Shown piece after piece: positions 16,142 to 25,609 of a stretch of DNA of 54,013 nt (the stretch's first letter is position 1; each line of letters starts with the position of its first letter). Source of the stretch: Crocinitomicaceae bacterium (GTDB lineage Bacteria > Bacteroidota > Bacteroidia > Flavobacteriales_G > Salibacteraceae). The stretch covers positions 1-54,013 of the forward strand of contig PAVO01000022.1 in NCBI GenBank assembly GCA_002713215.1. Reading direction: 5' to 3'. The translations under genes were made by a program, and so were the position numbers. The notes beneath the pieces are model-generated. The model ran no database searches. It had not been told where the DNA came from and saw nothing but the letters and a program-made list of their open reading frames with translations.

Positions 16142-18961
16142 TTACCTACTTAAGTACAAGTTTCTCTCTGAGTAAACCTTTCTAAAATAATTGTGGCGAA
16201 GATCGGGAATAAAATGGATAGCCTCACCGGTAGACTTCATTTCAGGCCCTAATTCTTTGTTAACATTTGGAAATTTATCGAAACTAAATACTGGAATCTT
16301 AATGGCGTACCCTTCTTTGTGCGGTTTAAAATCAAAATCTTTAACCTTCTTGGCGCCTAACATGACTTTAGCTGCATAGTTAACATAGGGTTCCCGATAT
16401 GCCTTAGCAATAAACGGAACGGTCCTGGAAGCCCTGGGATTTGCTTCAATTACGTAAACGGTATCATTTTTTACCGCGAATTGAATATTAATTAAGCCAA
16501 CCGTATTCAGAGCCACAGCCAGGGTTTTGGTAATATCTTCTATCTGTGCAATTACATAATCACCTAAATTGTATGGAGGAAGTACCGCATAAGAATCTCC
16601 CGAATGAATTCCTGCCGGTTCAATGTGCTGCATAATTCCAAGAATATACACATCCTCTCCATCACAAATGGCATCTGCTTCTGCCTCAATGGCTCCATCT
16701 AAAAAGTGATCCAGCAGAATTTGATTACCAGGCATCGCTTTTAAAATGTTTACCACATGATGCTCTAAGTCATCATCGTTGATTACAATCTTCATTTTTT
16801 GGCCTCCTAGTACGTAACTTGGTCGAACCAACAATGGATAACCCAATTCGCTCGCCAACTCAAGTGCCTGCTCAGCCGACTCAACTATACCAAATTTTGG
16901 ATAAGGAATTTCTTTCTCTGCCAATAGATTGGAGAACTGTCCCCGATCTTCAGCTAAGTCTAGAGACTCGTATGAGGTACCCATAACTTTAATACCGTAT
17001 CGGGTAAGTTTTTCGGCCAGTTTCAATGCCGTTTGTCCTCCCAACTGAACAATAACACCTACTGGGTTTTCGTGCCGAATGATGTCGTAAATATGCTCCC
17101 AAAACACTGGCTCGAAATAAAGTTTATCGGCCGTATCAAAATCAGTAGATACCGTTTCCGGGTTACAATTAATCATAACGGTTTCGTACCCACATTCTTT
17201 GGCAGCAAGAACACCGTGAACACAACTATAATCAAACTCAATTCCCTGACCTATTCGATTGGGTCCTGAACCCAGAACCACAATTTTTTCTCGATCGCTT
17301 GAATGAGATTCATTTTCCTCTTCGAAGGTTGAATAATAAAAGGGCGTTTTTGCCGGAAATTCAGCAGCACAGGTATCAACCAGCTTGTAAACTCTTTTTA
17401 TGTTGTATTCCTCCCGCTTATTATATACCGCACTTTCTAAACAGCCCATGAGATGAGCAATTTGTCTATCGGCATATCCCATTTGTTTAGCGGTGAACAA
17501 AACGTCTTTAGGTATGGTATCAACCGTGTACTTTTCTATTTCAGACTCGAAGAATATCATTTCCTCGATCTGCTTCAAAAACCAAAAATCGATCTTGGTT
17601 TTATCGTGAATGGTTTTGAACGGAATTCCCATTTTTATAGCATCATAAATATGGAATAACCGGTTCCAACTTGGATGTTGAAGTGATTCCAGAATCTCGT
17701 CCTGGTTGTTTATTCCTTTACCATCGGCACCCATTCCGTTTCTTCCAATTTCCAACGACTGACAAGCTTTTTGCAGTGCTTCCTGAAAACTACGCCCTAT
17801 TCCCATCACCTCACCAACAGACTTCATTTGAAGCCCCAGCTCACGATCAGAGCCTTTAAATTTATCGAAGTTCCAACGTGGGATTTTTACAATAACATAA
17901 TCCAGGGTTGGCTCGAAAAACGCGGAAGTAGATTTGGTGATCTGGTTATCCAGTTCATCCAGCGTATAGCCTATGGCCAATTTTGCCGCAATTTTTGCAA
18001 TGGGATAACCTGTGGCTTTAGAAGCCAAGGCAGAAGAACGAGACACCCTTGGGTTAATCTCAATGGCAATTATTTCTTCCTCCTCATCCGGGCTTACGGC
18101 AAACTGCACGTTACACCCCCCTGCGAAATCACCTATCCTGCGCATCATGGCAATGGCCATATCACGCATCTTTTGGTAGGTTCTATCCGATAAGGTCATG
18201 GCAGGCGCAACGGTAATGCTGTCACCGGTATGAATTCCCATTGGATCAAAGTTCTCAATGGAGCAAATGATAATCACGTTATCATTCTTATCGCGAAGCA
18301 ATTCCAACTCAAATTCTTTCCAACCCAGCAGGGCCTTATCGATCATTACTTCATGGATTGGTGATTTATGTAGACCTGAGTCCAACAGCTTTTCAAACTT
18401 TTCTGGGTCGTAGACCAATGAAGCACCGGTTCCACCTAACGTAAACGATGCCCGAATACAAAGAGGAAAACCAAATTCCTGGGCAATCTCCTTACCTTCT
18501 AAGAAGGATTTAGCCGTTTTCTGTGGTGCCATTGGAATTCCCATAGACTCCATAAGGTCACGAAATTGCTGACGATCTTCGGTAATATTAATCGCATCAA
18601 TATCAACACCAATCATCCTCACGTCATAATCCTTCCAGATTCCCATGTCATCACATTCCATAGCAAGGTTCAGTGCTGTTTGCCCTCCCATGGTAGGCAA
18701 TACTGCATCGATACCTGCATGTTCATCAAGGATTTCTGCAATACTTTCCGGATTTAACGGCTTTAAATACACATTGTCGGCGGTAACCGGATCCGTCATA
18801 ATGGTAGCCGGATTGGAGTTTATCAGAGTAACGGTTATTCCTTCTTCTCTTAATGAACGAGAAGCCTGAGATCCAGAATAATCGAATTCACAAGCCTGAC
18901 CAATAATAATGGGTCCGCTTCCAATAATTAATACATGTTTAATCTTACTATCCTTAGGCAT
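16142..18961 (-). CDS. carB: Carbamoyl-phosphate synthase large subunit, short form
   Basis: A 939-residue protein. The first ATP-grasp half opens with VLIIGSGPIIIGQACEFDYSG. A second, homologous half starts near residue 560 with VVLGSGPNRIGQGIEFDYSC, as in all CarB proteins. It makes carbamoyl phosphate from bicarbonate, ATP and CarA-derived ammonia for arginine and pyrimidine synthesis. The usual length is about 1070 residues; this one stops (RNLYLSR) about where the C-terminal MGS-like allosteric domain begins in E. coli CarB. The next gene starts 4 nt later, so no remnant is left. A short CarB is, to my knowledge, common in Flavobacteriia. No carA is in the window. Confidence 0.95.
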   Translation of the reverse strand: MPKDSKIKHVLIIGSGPIIIGQACEFDYSGSQASRSLREEGITVTLINSNPATIMTDPVTADNVYLKPLNPESIAEILDEHAGIDAVLPTMGGQTALNLAMECDDMGIWKDYDVRMIGVDIDAINITEDRQQFRDLMESMGIPMAPQKTAKSFLEGKEIAQEFGFPLCIRASFTLGGTGASLVYDPEKFEKLLDSGLHKSPIHEVMIDKALLGWKEFELELLRDKNDNVIIICSIENFDPMGIHTGDSITVAPAMTLSDRTYQKMRDMAIAMMRRIGDFAGGCNVQFAVSPDEEEEIIAIEINPRVSRSSALASKATGYPIAKIAAKLAIGYTLDELDNQITKSTSAFFEPTLDYVIVKIPRWNFDKFKGSDRELGLQMKSVGEVMGIGRSFQEALQKACQSLEIGRNGMGADGKGINNQDEILESLQHPSWNRLFHIYDAIKMGIPFKTIHDKTKIDFWFLKQIEEMIFFESEIEKYTVDTIPKDVLFTAKQMGYADRQIAHLMGCLESAVYNKREEYNIKRVYKLVDTCAAEFPAKTPFYYSTFEEENESHSSDREKIVVLGSGPNRIGQGIEFDYSCVHGVLAAKECGYETVMINCNPETVSTDFDTADKLYFEPVFWEHIYDIIRHENPVGVIVQLGGQTALKLAEKLTRYGIKVMGTSYESLDLAEDRGQFSNLLAEKEIPYPKFGIVESAEQALELASELGYPLLVRPSYVLGGQKMKIVINDDDLEHHVVNILKAMPGNQILLDHFLDGAIEAEADAICDGEDVYILGIMQHIEPAGIHSGDSYAVLPPYNLGDYVIAQIEDITKTLAVALNTVGLINIQFAVKNDTVYVIEANPRASRTVPFIAKAYREPYVNYAAKVMLGAKKVKDFDFKPHKEGYAIKIPVFSFDKFPNVNKELGPEMKSTGEAIHFIPDLRHNYFRKVYSERNLYLSR

Positions 18962-19110
18962 ATTTAGTAGTGATAAATGTGCTTGTTAAAATAAAAATTG
19001 AAAAGGGGAATATTAAAAAAGGGAGGGGTTTGAAGGAGGTAAAATCAACTGGAATGGCGCCCTTTCTTAACACGGTAATTTTAGGCTGCGAATTTAAAGT
19101 AATCCTATGG

Positions 19111-19141
19111 CTTGTTGACTGAATTTTCTCATTTAGTTTTG
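19111..19141 (+). promoter_or_regulatory. Bacteroidota-type promoter for the alpha/beta hydrolase gene
   Basis: CTTG at 19111-19114, a 19-nt spacer and TAGTTTTG at 19134-19141. The GTG start is only 8 nt beyond the -7 box, so the mRNA would be nearly leaderless. Confidence 0.45.
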
Positions 19142-19148
19142 AACCATT

Positions 19149-19970
19149 GTGAACAACTATAAACTGCTAAAGGAGAATGACCTTCAACTCGAATACATGA
19201 GTTTTGGCTCTGGCAAAGAAACGCTGTTGTGTTTTCATGGATTTGGCAAAGAGGCTAAAGACTTTTTACCGTTTGAAAAAAAACTGGGAAATAAATTCAC
19301 AATTCATTCCATACATCTTTTTTATCATGGAAATTCTATATTTCCTGATTACAGGTTAGAAAGAAAACCACTTAAAAAAAGTGAGCTAAAGTCTCTAATA
19401 GAACAGATTCAAAAAAACGAAGGATTTTCTAAATTTAGTCTGGCAGGTTATAGCCTAGGTGGAAAAGTAGCATTAATCGTTGCTGAACAATTTAGAACTG
19501 ATACAGAAAACTTGTTCTTACTTGCACCTGATGGGATTGGATCGAATCCCTGGTATTATTTTGCAAGTCAAACCTATATTGGTCAGCGGGTGAACCAGGC
19601 GAATGTAAAAAATCAATGGGTCTTTGATTTTTTATTTTCAATCTCCAAGAATCTGCGCTTGGCCTCTAAAAAACAAATGCGTTTCGCCCGATCAAAAATG
19701 CAGAGCGAAAAGCAGCGCAGAAGGGTTTATCAAATTTGGATGTCGCATAGAAAATTAAAATCACCTTTAAAGGTTTTAATAAAGGACTTCAACCAACGAA
19801 AACTTCCTGTATATTTCTTTATCGGTAAGCATGAGATTATTATTCCACTTAACCCAATTGAGAAATTTGTTGGCCAATTGAAGTATGGAAAACTATTTTT
19901 AATGGATTCTGGCCACACCCTCGATACCGAAGAAATTGGAAAATTAATTTCTACCGAACTGGAATACTAA
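19149..19970 (+). CDS. Alpha/beta hydrolase
   Basis: A 273-residue alpha/beta-hydrolase fold protein with a GTG start. LLCFHGFGKEAKDF is the oxyanion-hole HG motif, LAGYSLGGKVAL at about residue 99 the nucleophile elbow with Ser in GxSxG, and YFFIGKHEIIIP and LMDSGHTLD hold the late acidic and His positions of the triad. No signal peptide, so cytoplasmic. A basic stretch (residues about 175-200) lies in the cap region. Substrate cannot be named. It stands alone, divergent from carB. Confidence 0.82.
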   Translation: MNNYKLLKENDLQLEYMSFGSGKETLLCFHGFGKEAKDFLPFEKKLGNKFTIHSIHLFYHGNSIFPDYRLERKPLKKSELKSLIEQIQKNEGFSKFSLAGYSLGGKVALIVAEQFRTDTENLFLLAPDGIGSNPWYYFASQTYIGQRVNQANVKNQWVFDFLFSISKNLRLASKKQMRFARSKMQSEKQRRRVYQIWMSHRKLKSPLKVLIKDFNQRKLPVYFFIGKHEIIIPLNPIEKFVGQLKYGKLFLMDSGHTLDTEEIGKLISTELEY

Positions 19971-20070
19971 ACGACCGAATTTTAAGTTAATGGTGAAACC
20001 TATTGGTTTTGTCTTGGTTTTGTCTTCTTAAAATCTGTACATTTACTTATTAACCAAATAATCCCTGGGT

Positions 20071-21177
20071 ATGTCACGTTCGCTTGTAGTTGTAAGTTGC
20101 TTTTTATCTCTTATTGTCGTCCTTATATCTTGTAATAAAAATGAGGACATCACCTCCCAATCCGGAACAGAACTTAGTCTACCGGACGTTGACTATAGGT
20201 ATGCGCAAAACGATAAAATAACCAAGATCGGTCGTGTTCTTTTCTACGACAAATCCCTATCGGCCAACAATTCCACTAGCTGTGGAAGCTGCCACAAACA
20301 ACATTTGGCCTTTGCTGATGACAGTAGATTAAGTCCAGGGTTTGATAATAGAATCGGCAACAGAAATACTCCACCAATCCAAAATCTTCGCATCGGCTCT
20401 CAATTGCTTTTCTGGGATGGGCGAGAATCAAATCTTTTGAATATGGTAACGCAACCTGTTTTTAACCATGTTGAAATGGGAATTAGAAGCGACCGGTATT
20501 TATTGAACAACGTAAAATCCAAACCCTATTATGAGGAATTATTTCGAGAAGCCTACCGGGATGGAGAAATAACGTTGGAAAGAATTAGTGAAAGCCTGGC
20601 ATTTTTTGTCTCCAGTTTAATATCCATCAACTCAGGATTTGACTTGCCCAATGAAATGAGACCTTCTGATGTAAATGAGGGAGAGAAATTATTCTTTGGT
20701 AAATATAACTGTGGAAATTGCCACAACATTCGCAATCCCAAAGGGTATGATGGAGGAGATGTTATTGAGGTGGATTCAATTTCATTAACTGTTATAAATG
20801 AACCTCTAAGAACTAATAGTCCGATGATAAATATTGGTTTGGATTTAAACTATAAGGATAAGGGATTGGGAGAGTTGACCTACAACCCCGGAGATAACGG
20901 AAAATTTAAAATCCCTAACTTGAGAAACGTTTCGTTAACCAGCCCATATATGCACGATGGCCGGTACAAAACCCTTGATGAAGTTTTGGATTTCTATTCA
21001 CGTAATATCAATAACCATCCTAATCTGGATTCTAAATTAAAAAGTTTGAAGTCTGCTCCTCAATCCTTCAACATTTCGGCAAAAGAACGGAAACAGTTAA
21101 TAAGCTTTCTTGAGTCCTTAACCGACCACAGTTTCATCACGGATCCAAAGTTTTCAGACCCTTTTATTAATCGCTAA
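20071..21177 (+). CDS. Di-heme cytochrome c peroxidase (MauG/CcpA family) lipoprotein
   Basis: A 368-residue protein. The N-terminus is a lipoprotein signal with lipobox LISC, lipid-modified Cys21. It has two heme c sites: C71-xx-C74-H75 (CGSCHKQH) and C214-xx-C217-H218 (CGNCHN). IPNLRNVSLTSPYMHDG near residue 285 is the C-terminal signature of bacterial cytochrome c peroxidases. The family reduces hydrogen peroxide with electrons from periplasmic cytochromes, or in MauG-like members oxidises protein substrates. As a lipoprotein it should sit at an envelope membrane. A beta-barrel protein gene follows by 11 nt. Confidence 0.9.
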   Translation: MSRSLVVVSCFLSLIVVLISCNKNEDITSQSGTELSLPDVDYRYAQNDKITKIGRVLFYDKSLSANNSTSCGSCHKQHLAFADDSRLSPGFDNRIGNRNTPPIQNLRIGSQLLFWDGRESNLLNMVTQPVFNHVEMGIRSDRYLLNNVKSKPYYEELFREAYRDGEITLERISESLAFFVSSLISINSGFDLPNEMRPSDVNEGEKLFFGKYNCGNCHNIRNPKGYDGGDVIEVDSISLTVINEPLRTNSPMINIGLDLNYKDKGLGELTYNPGDNGKFKIPNLRNVSLTSPYMHDGRYKTLDEVLDFYSRNINNHPNLDSKLKSLKSAPQSFNISAKERKQLISFLESLTDHSFITDPKFSDPFINR

Positions 21178-21188
21178 CAATTTACATC

Positions 21189-21896
21189 ATGAAAAAGTTC
21201 GTTACCAGCATTGTATTCATTGCAATGATTGTATCCATGTCATACGGTCAGGATACCAGTTCAACAAACAACAAAAAAATCAGCCATTACCTGGGGGTTC
21301 AAGCCAATGAGCTAATAAAACAACTCTTCAGTTTTGGGAACCCAATTGAGACTGGAAATCCGTACCTCATAAAGTACGCATTGCGTTTTAATGAATCGAA
21401 TATGGAAATAATGGCTGGACTTGGTTACCGGTCCAGCTCTTCTAATCAAAATGGTGGTAATTTTAAAACGAGCAATTCAGAATACTTTTTTCGGTTAGGT
21501 GTCGCCAAAAAGTTCAATATAGGTCGAAGGTGGGAAGCCGGTGTTGGTATTGACGGAATAACAGGACAATCGAACGATCAAAGTGAGAATATAAATTTTA
21601 CGTCTGGAACAAATTTCACGGATTCATCATACTCGTCTACCAAAAATGTAGTTCGAAATTTTGGTGTAGGGCCTCAGTTTACCATGGCATATTATATAAG
21701 CCCCCGGATTAAATTGGGCACTGAATTGACCACCTACTTTACCTATTCGGAAGATAAGTTTGAAAACAAAACCGAAAGAACCAGCGTACGAAACGGTATT
21801 AGAACAACTACCTCATCTGAAGAATCAGGAACAACGTTTTCAAATAACCTTGACCTAAACGTTCCTTTATCAATATTCCTAATCGTGAAATTTTAG
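21189..21896 (+). CDS. Outer-membrane beta-barrel protein
   Basis: A 235-residue protein with a clear signal peptide (residues 1-20, ending SYGQ). The rest alternates polar and hydrophobic residues with many aromatic/Gly strand ends (MAGLGYRSS, FFRLGVAKKF, WEAGVGIDG, FGVGPQFTMAYYIS, KLGTELTTYFTYS), and it ends in hydrophobic FLIVKF, the terminal Phe expected for BAM-inserted barrels. About 8-10 strands fit. The cargo or role is unknown. It is 11 nt downstream of the peroxidase gene and its end overlaps the convergent MFS gene by 4 nt. Confidence 0.75.
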   Translation: MKKFVTSIVFIAMIVSMSYGQDTSSTNNKKISHYLGVQANELIKQLFSFGNPIETGNPYLIKYALRFNESNMEIMAGLGYRSSSSNQNGGNFKTSNSEYFFRLGVAKKFNIGRRWEAGVGIDGITGQSNDQSENINFTSGTNFTDSSYSSTKNVVRNFGVGPQFTMAYYISPRIKLGTELTTYFTYSEDKFENKTERTSVRNGIRTTTSSEESGTTFSNNLDLNVPLSIFLIVKF

Positions 21897-23185
21897 TTGG
21901 TCCATTTATGCCTGGGGACGAAAAACAATAGTATCAACCCAACTATAAAGAATGCACCCAATACGAAAATGGAATTTCGCATGGAACCGGTGAGCTGTAC
22001 AATCCAACCAAAAGAGAACATCCCGATAAAGATTCCTAATTTTTCCAGCACATCATAAAAGCTGAAATACGAAGCATGATCCTTGGTCTCGGGGAGCATT
22101 TTGGAATAGGTTGAACGAGACAAAGCTTGTACTCCCCCCATTACAAATCCCACAGCTGCAGCAGTAATGTAAAAATCCACAGGAGTGGTAATGGTATAGG
22201 CCCAAACACAAACCAAAAACCAAATAACCACGGCAACTTTTAATACCCTAATATTTCCATATCGTTTTGACATTCTACTAAACACACCTGCACCGGCAAT
22301 TGCAATAAACTGAATAATCAATACTGAGACGATCAAGCCCGTTTTACTCTTCGAATCATCTCCCCAATTAATTTCCTCTGCTGCAAACAACACTGCCATT
22401 AGTAAAACGGTTTGCACACCCATGCTGTAGACAAAAAAGGCAAGCAAATACCGCTTTATTACAAGTATGTCCTGAATCTCAATAAACACTTTTTTAAGTT
22501 CCTGAATTCCCTTCCACAATGGATGTTTTCCTGCTTCCCTTTGTTTAGAAAAATGCGGTAACACGGTAAACGTATACTGAGCAAAACCTATCCACCACAA
22601 CATAACCAAAACAAAAGCCCATTTAGCTTTCATTCCTAACACCATTATAGCTACTAAAATGCTTATTAGTAAAAGAGAACTTCCAAAATAGCCCAATGAA
22701 AACCCTTTAGCACTAATCTTATCGTGGTCTTGGGGTTCAGCTATTTCAGGAAGATAGGCATTGTAATATACTAAGCTGCCCCAAAACCCAATGCTTGCGA
22801 AGAAGATGGAAAGCATACTCAATTCAATTCGATTAACATCGAAAAAATAGATGGTACCACAACTGAGGGCACCCAGGTAGCAGAACAGTTTTAAAAAGAA
22901 TTTCTTGTTTCCCCAATAATCTGCCAGGCCACCTAAAATTGGAGAAAGAAATGAGACCACCAAAAATGAAGCCCCTACGACGTAAGAATAGACCGCAGGA
23001 CTTGGAAGGGTATTCCCAAAGAACGAAATAAGGTTTGATGTACCTCCATCGGCCAATTCTCTTGTGGTAACAGTTTGGTAAAACGTGGGAAATATAGCTG
23101 TGGTAATAACCAGGGGATAAACGGAGTTGGCCCAATCGTAGAACGCCCATGCATTAATGGTCTTTTTATTTCCTTTCTCAATCAT
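21893..23185 (-). CDS. MFS transporter, UMF1/Atg22-like
   Basis: A 430-residue protein with about 12 transmembrane segments. INAWAFYDWANSVYPLVITT at the N-terminus is the hallmark of the UMF1 family, related to vacuolar Atg22 exporters. GGLADYWGNKKFFL is the A-like MFS loop, and GFVMGGVQALSRSTYSKMLPE a conserved second-half motif. Fungal relatives export amino acids from the vacuole; bacterial substrates are unknown. It starts with ATG at 23185 and overlaps the convergent barrel gene by 4 nt. Confidence 0.87.
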   Translation of the reverse strand: MIEKGNKKTINAWAFYDWANSVYPLVITTAIFPTFYQTVTTRELADGGTSNLISFFGNTLPSPAVYSYVVGASFLVVSFLSPILGGLADYWGNKKFFLKLFCYLGALSCGTIYFFDVNRIELSMLSIFFASIGFWGSLVYYNAYLPEIAEPQDHDKISAKGFSLGYFGSSLLLISILVAIMVLGMKAKWAFVLVMLWWIGFAQYTFTVLPHFSKQREAGKHPLWKGIQELKKVFIEIQDILVIKRYLLAFFVYSMGVQTVLLMAVLFAAEEINWGDDSKSKTGLIVSVLIIQFIAIAGAGVFSRMSKRYGNIRVLKVAVVIWFLVCVWAYTITTPVDFYITAAAVGFVMGGVQALSRSTYSKMLPETKDHASYFSFYDVLEKLGIFIGMFSFGWIVQLTGSMRNSIFVLGAFFIVGLILLFFVPRHKWTN

Positions 23186-23320
23186 TTTAAACGACGTTTA
23201 AGATCAACTGCTATTTTTTAGGTATAACTTTTAGCGTTCAGGTTTTGGATTTGCCAAAGTAATTCAATTTAATTCATGATAAAGCAGGTTGTTAGAAAGT
23301 AACCCGCACTGCATTGAAAT

Positions 23321-23363
23321 AAAAAAGCTCAAAACCAGGCTGTGGAACCAGGTTTTGAGCTTT
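23321..23363 (-). terminator. Rho-independent terminator after the OmpA-like gene
   Basis: A perfect 13-bp stem (23324-23336 pairing with 23351-23363, AAAGCTCAAAACC arm) with a 14-nt loop. Read on the minus strand it is followed by a six-T run then ATTTC. It lies 75 nt after the stop of the OmpA-like gene and ends the hemE-ompA unit. Confidence 0.8.
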
Positions 23364-23437
23364 CAATAATGTTACCAGTTAGGAAAGACCTACCAGCAGG
23401 ATAATCTTATCAACTATTTTGCTTACTGTGCTTTAAA

Positions 23438-24562
23438 TTAAACTCTTCTGTCCTCCGCCTCAGCATGGGCATCGGTAATTGCAGGTCCATCTTCCTCATT
23501 TACTTCAGGAACTACACCTTTGTAGTTAATTCTATTTGCCGATACACCTTTAACACTCGTTAGGTATGCAAACACAGCTTTAGCTCTGCCTTCTGCGATT
23601 TCCGGAGTTTCAGTAGCTGAAGAATAACCAATTACAGTAATACTCACTGTTGGATCTTCATTCAGCAGGGCCACAACTTCATCAACCTTTGATTTATCTT
23701 CATCGCTTAGGTCCGAACTGTTTTTTGAAAAGTGAACCACATAGTGTTCAACCTTTTCAGCCGTTGTACCTTCCATGTTTTCACTCACATTTTTGGTATA
23801 AACCACATCCAAGGTAGGCTTATCGGTTTCCACTGGCCTACAATCACATGCCTCTTCCAGGTGCCCCACTGCAATCACAGAAACGTTATCAATGTAATAA
23901 TAAGCATCACGAGTTTGTGGTACTTTAAACTCTCTCGGGCGTCTCATCTTTTGGGTTTTAACTGCACTCTGAGGAGCAAAGTTTCCAATGGTAATATATC
24001 TTTCAGTCCCGTCGGCTTCGAATTCTATACAAATAGGAACCCATTCAAACTGATCACTTACAATAGCATTATTAGTAAAAGTTAGTTGCGGCTCTATATC
24101 CCAGGCCTCGATATCCTTAGCCTTAATGGCTTTTGAACCAAGGTGCATTCCAAGGTTATCACACCCATACTTCGAAAGGTCTGACAAGCTCACATGCATT
24201 TTAATGCAGTATTTTTTTCCTGCAATCAGTTTTTTAGCCATTTTGGTTTGTATAAAAGTTCTTGGCTTGGCCTCTCTTTCACTGTATGCCAATACTCCTA
24301 CATATGTTTCTCCATCATGAGTTTCAGATCTTCCCCTAATATTAACCGGCACCTGAACTTCAGCCTTTTTAGTTTTAGTAGTAAATACATCAGCAGGTTT
24401 CATTCCTTCAGGAGAATACCATTCCAATACAACTTCTATTTGACCGGGCGCTTTAACCTTACCAATTTCCTCAAAACTTGGATTAGGTACTTTATTCACT
24501 TGTCCAATAAGATTAGAAGCAAACAATAACGCTACTAAGCTTGAAAGAATAATCTTTTTCAT
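23438..24562 (-). CDS. OmpA-family protein with degenerate C-terminal OmpA domain
   Basis: A 374-residue protein with signal peptide (residues 1-20). Residues about 22-235 form a beta-rich region (VPNPSFEE, YYIDNVSVIAVG) resembling carbohydrate-binding-type jelly rolls of surface proteins. A C-terminal OmpA-like domain (about 265-374) has VVHFSKNSSDLS, a long helix, VSITVIGYSSATE, GRAKAVFAYL, and terminal EDRRV. The usual GHTD peptidoglycan motif reads GYSS, so the conserved Asp is missing, while the Arg of GRA and the terminal RRV are kept. Peptidoglycan anchoring is therefore doubtful. It starts 3 nt after the hemE stop, so the two are co-transcribed. Confidence 0.8.
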   Translation of the reverse strand: MKKIILSSLVALLFASNLIGQVNKVPNPSFEEIGKVKAPGQIEVVLEWYSPEGMKPADVFTTKTKKAEVQVPVNIRGRSETHDGETYVGVLAYSEREAKPRTFIQTKMAKKLIAGKKYCIKMHVSLSDLSKYGCDNLGMHLGSKAIKAKDIEAWDIEPQLTFTNNAIVSDQFEWVPICIEFEADGTERYITIGNFAPQSAVKTQKMRRPREFKVPQTRDAYYYIDNVSVIAVGHLEEACDCRPVETDKPTLDVVYTKNVSENMEGTTAEKVEHYVVHFSKNSSDLSDEDKSKVDEVVALLNEDPTVSITVIGYSSATETPEIAEGRAKAVFAYLTSVKGVSANRINYKGVVPEVNEEDGPAITDAHAEAEDRRV

Positions 24563-24565
24563 TTT

Positions 24566-25594
24566 CTAAAATTTATAATTCTTAATCGTATCAATAAACA
24601 GTTTCACTTTTTCGGGATTGGTATCCGGATAAACACCGTGACCCAAATTTGCAATATATTTATGGGTTCCAAAACTAGTCAACATATTCTTTGTGGCGGC
24701 AATAATATCCTCATCTGTTGAATATAGCATGCATGGATCCAGGTTTCCCTGCAAAGTTTTACCACTCCCAACCAATTCCCTTGCCAAACTCGGTTTAGTA
24801 TTCCAATCTACCCCAATGGTATTGCATGACAACTGGGCCAGTTCTTCATACGCATACCAGGCTCCTTTTGCAAATAGCGTAATAGGAACTTGGGTAATTG
24901 AATTGCAAATCGCATCGAGGTATTTTAGTCCAAATTCCTTGTATTGATCGGGAGGGAGTATTCCCGCCCAACTATCAAATACCTGCACTATTTCTACACC
25001 CGCATCAATTTGTGCTTTTAAATATTCAATGGTTGACTCCGTAATTTTCTCCAACAGTTCGTGGGCCAATTTGGATTCTGTGTATAAAAACTTCCTAGCC
25101 TGCGAGAAGGTTTTAGATCCACTTCCCTCTAACATATAACTAAAAATGGTCCAGGGAGCACCGGCAAACCCAATAATAGGTACCCTTCCATTTAACCTCT
25201 TTTTAGTGATTTGTATTGCTTCCAACACATAATGCAGGTCTTCCTGTGCGTTGGCAACTCTCAGATTTTTAATATCTGATGGTTCCTCAATCTTTTTAGG
25301 AAATACAGGCCCTATTCCCTTTTTCATAACATACGGCAGGCCCATAGCATCTGGAATTACCAGTATATCAGAAAAAATTATTGCGGCATCTACATTTAAA
25401 ATATCGACCGGCTGAATGGTAACTTCAGCGGCAAGTTCCGGGGTTTCAACCAATTCCTTGAAGGAAGACAAGCTGTTGCGAACTTCTCTATATTCGGGTA
25501 ATATTCTCCCGGCTTGTCTCATTAGCCAAACAGGAACACGGCTAACTTCTTCTCCCCAAGCGGCCTTTAGTATTAGATCATTTTGGTATTTCAT
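24566..25594 (-). CDS. hemE: Uroporphyrinogen decarboxylase
   Basis: 342 residues from ATG 25594 ([16 protein letters not shown]); a GTG at 25603 would add three residues but lies only 13 nt from the terminator stem upstream. [20 protein letters not shown] is the N-terminal family signature with the catalytic Arg residues, and [16 protein letters not shown] the second signature. [12 protein letters not shown] near the C-terminus holds the conserved His. It removes four acetate carboxyls from uroporphyrinogen III to give coproporphyrinogen III in heme synthesis, in the cytoplasm. It is preceded by a terminator hairpin and followed by the OmpA-like gene. Confidence 0.96.
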   Translation of the reverse strand: MKYQNDLILKAAWGEEVSRVPVWLMRQAGRILPEYREVRNSLSSFKELVETPELAAEVTIQPVDILNVDAAIIFSDILVIPDAMGLPYVMKKGIGPVFPKKIEEPSDIKNLRVANAQEDLHYVLEAIQITKKRLNGRVPIIGFAGAPWTIFSYMLEGSGSKTFSQARKFLYTESKLAHELLEKITESTIEYLKAQIDAGVEIVQVFDSWAGILPPDQYKEFGLKYLDAICNSITQVPITLFAKGAWYAYEELAQLSCNTIGVDWNTKPSLARELVGSGKTLQGNLDPCMLYSTDEDIIAATKNMLTSFGTHKYIANLGHGVYPDTNPEKVKLFIDTIKNYKF

Positions 25595-25609
25595 ATGGGC
25601 CACGAAAAT

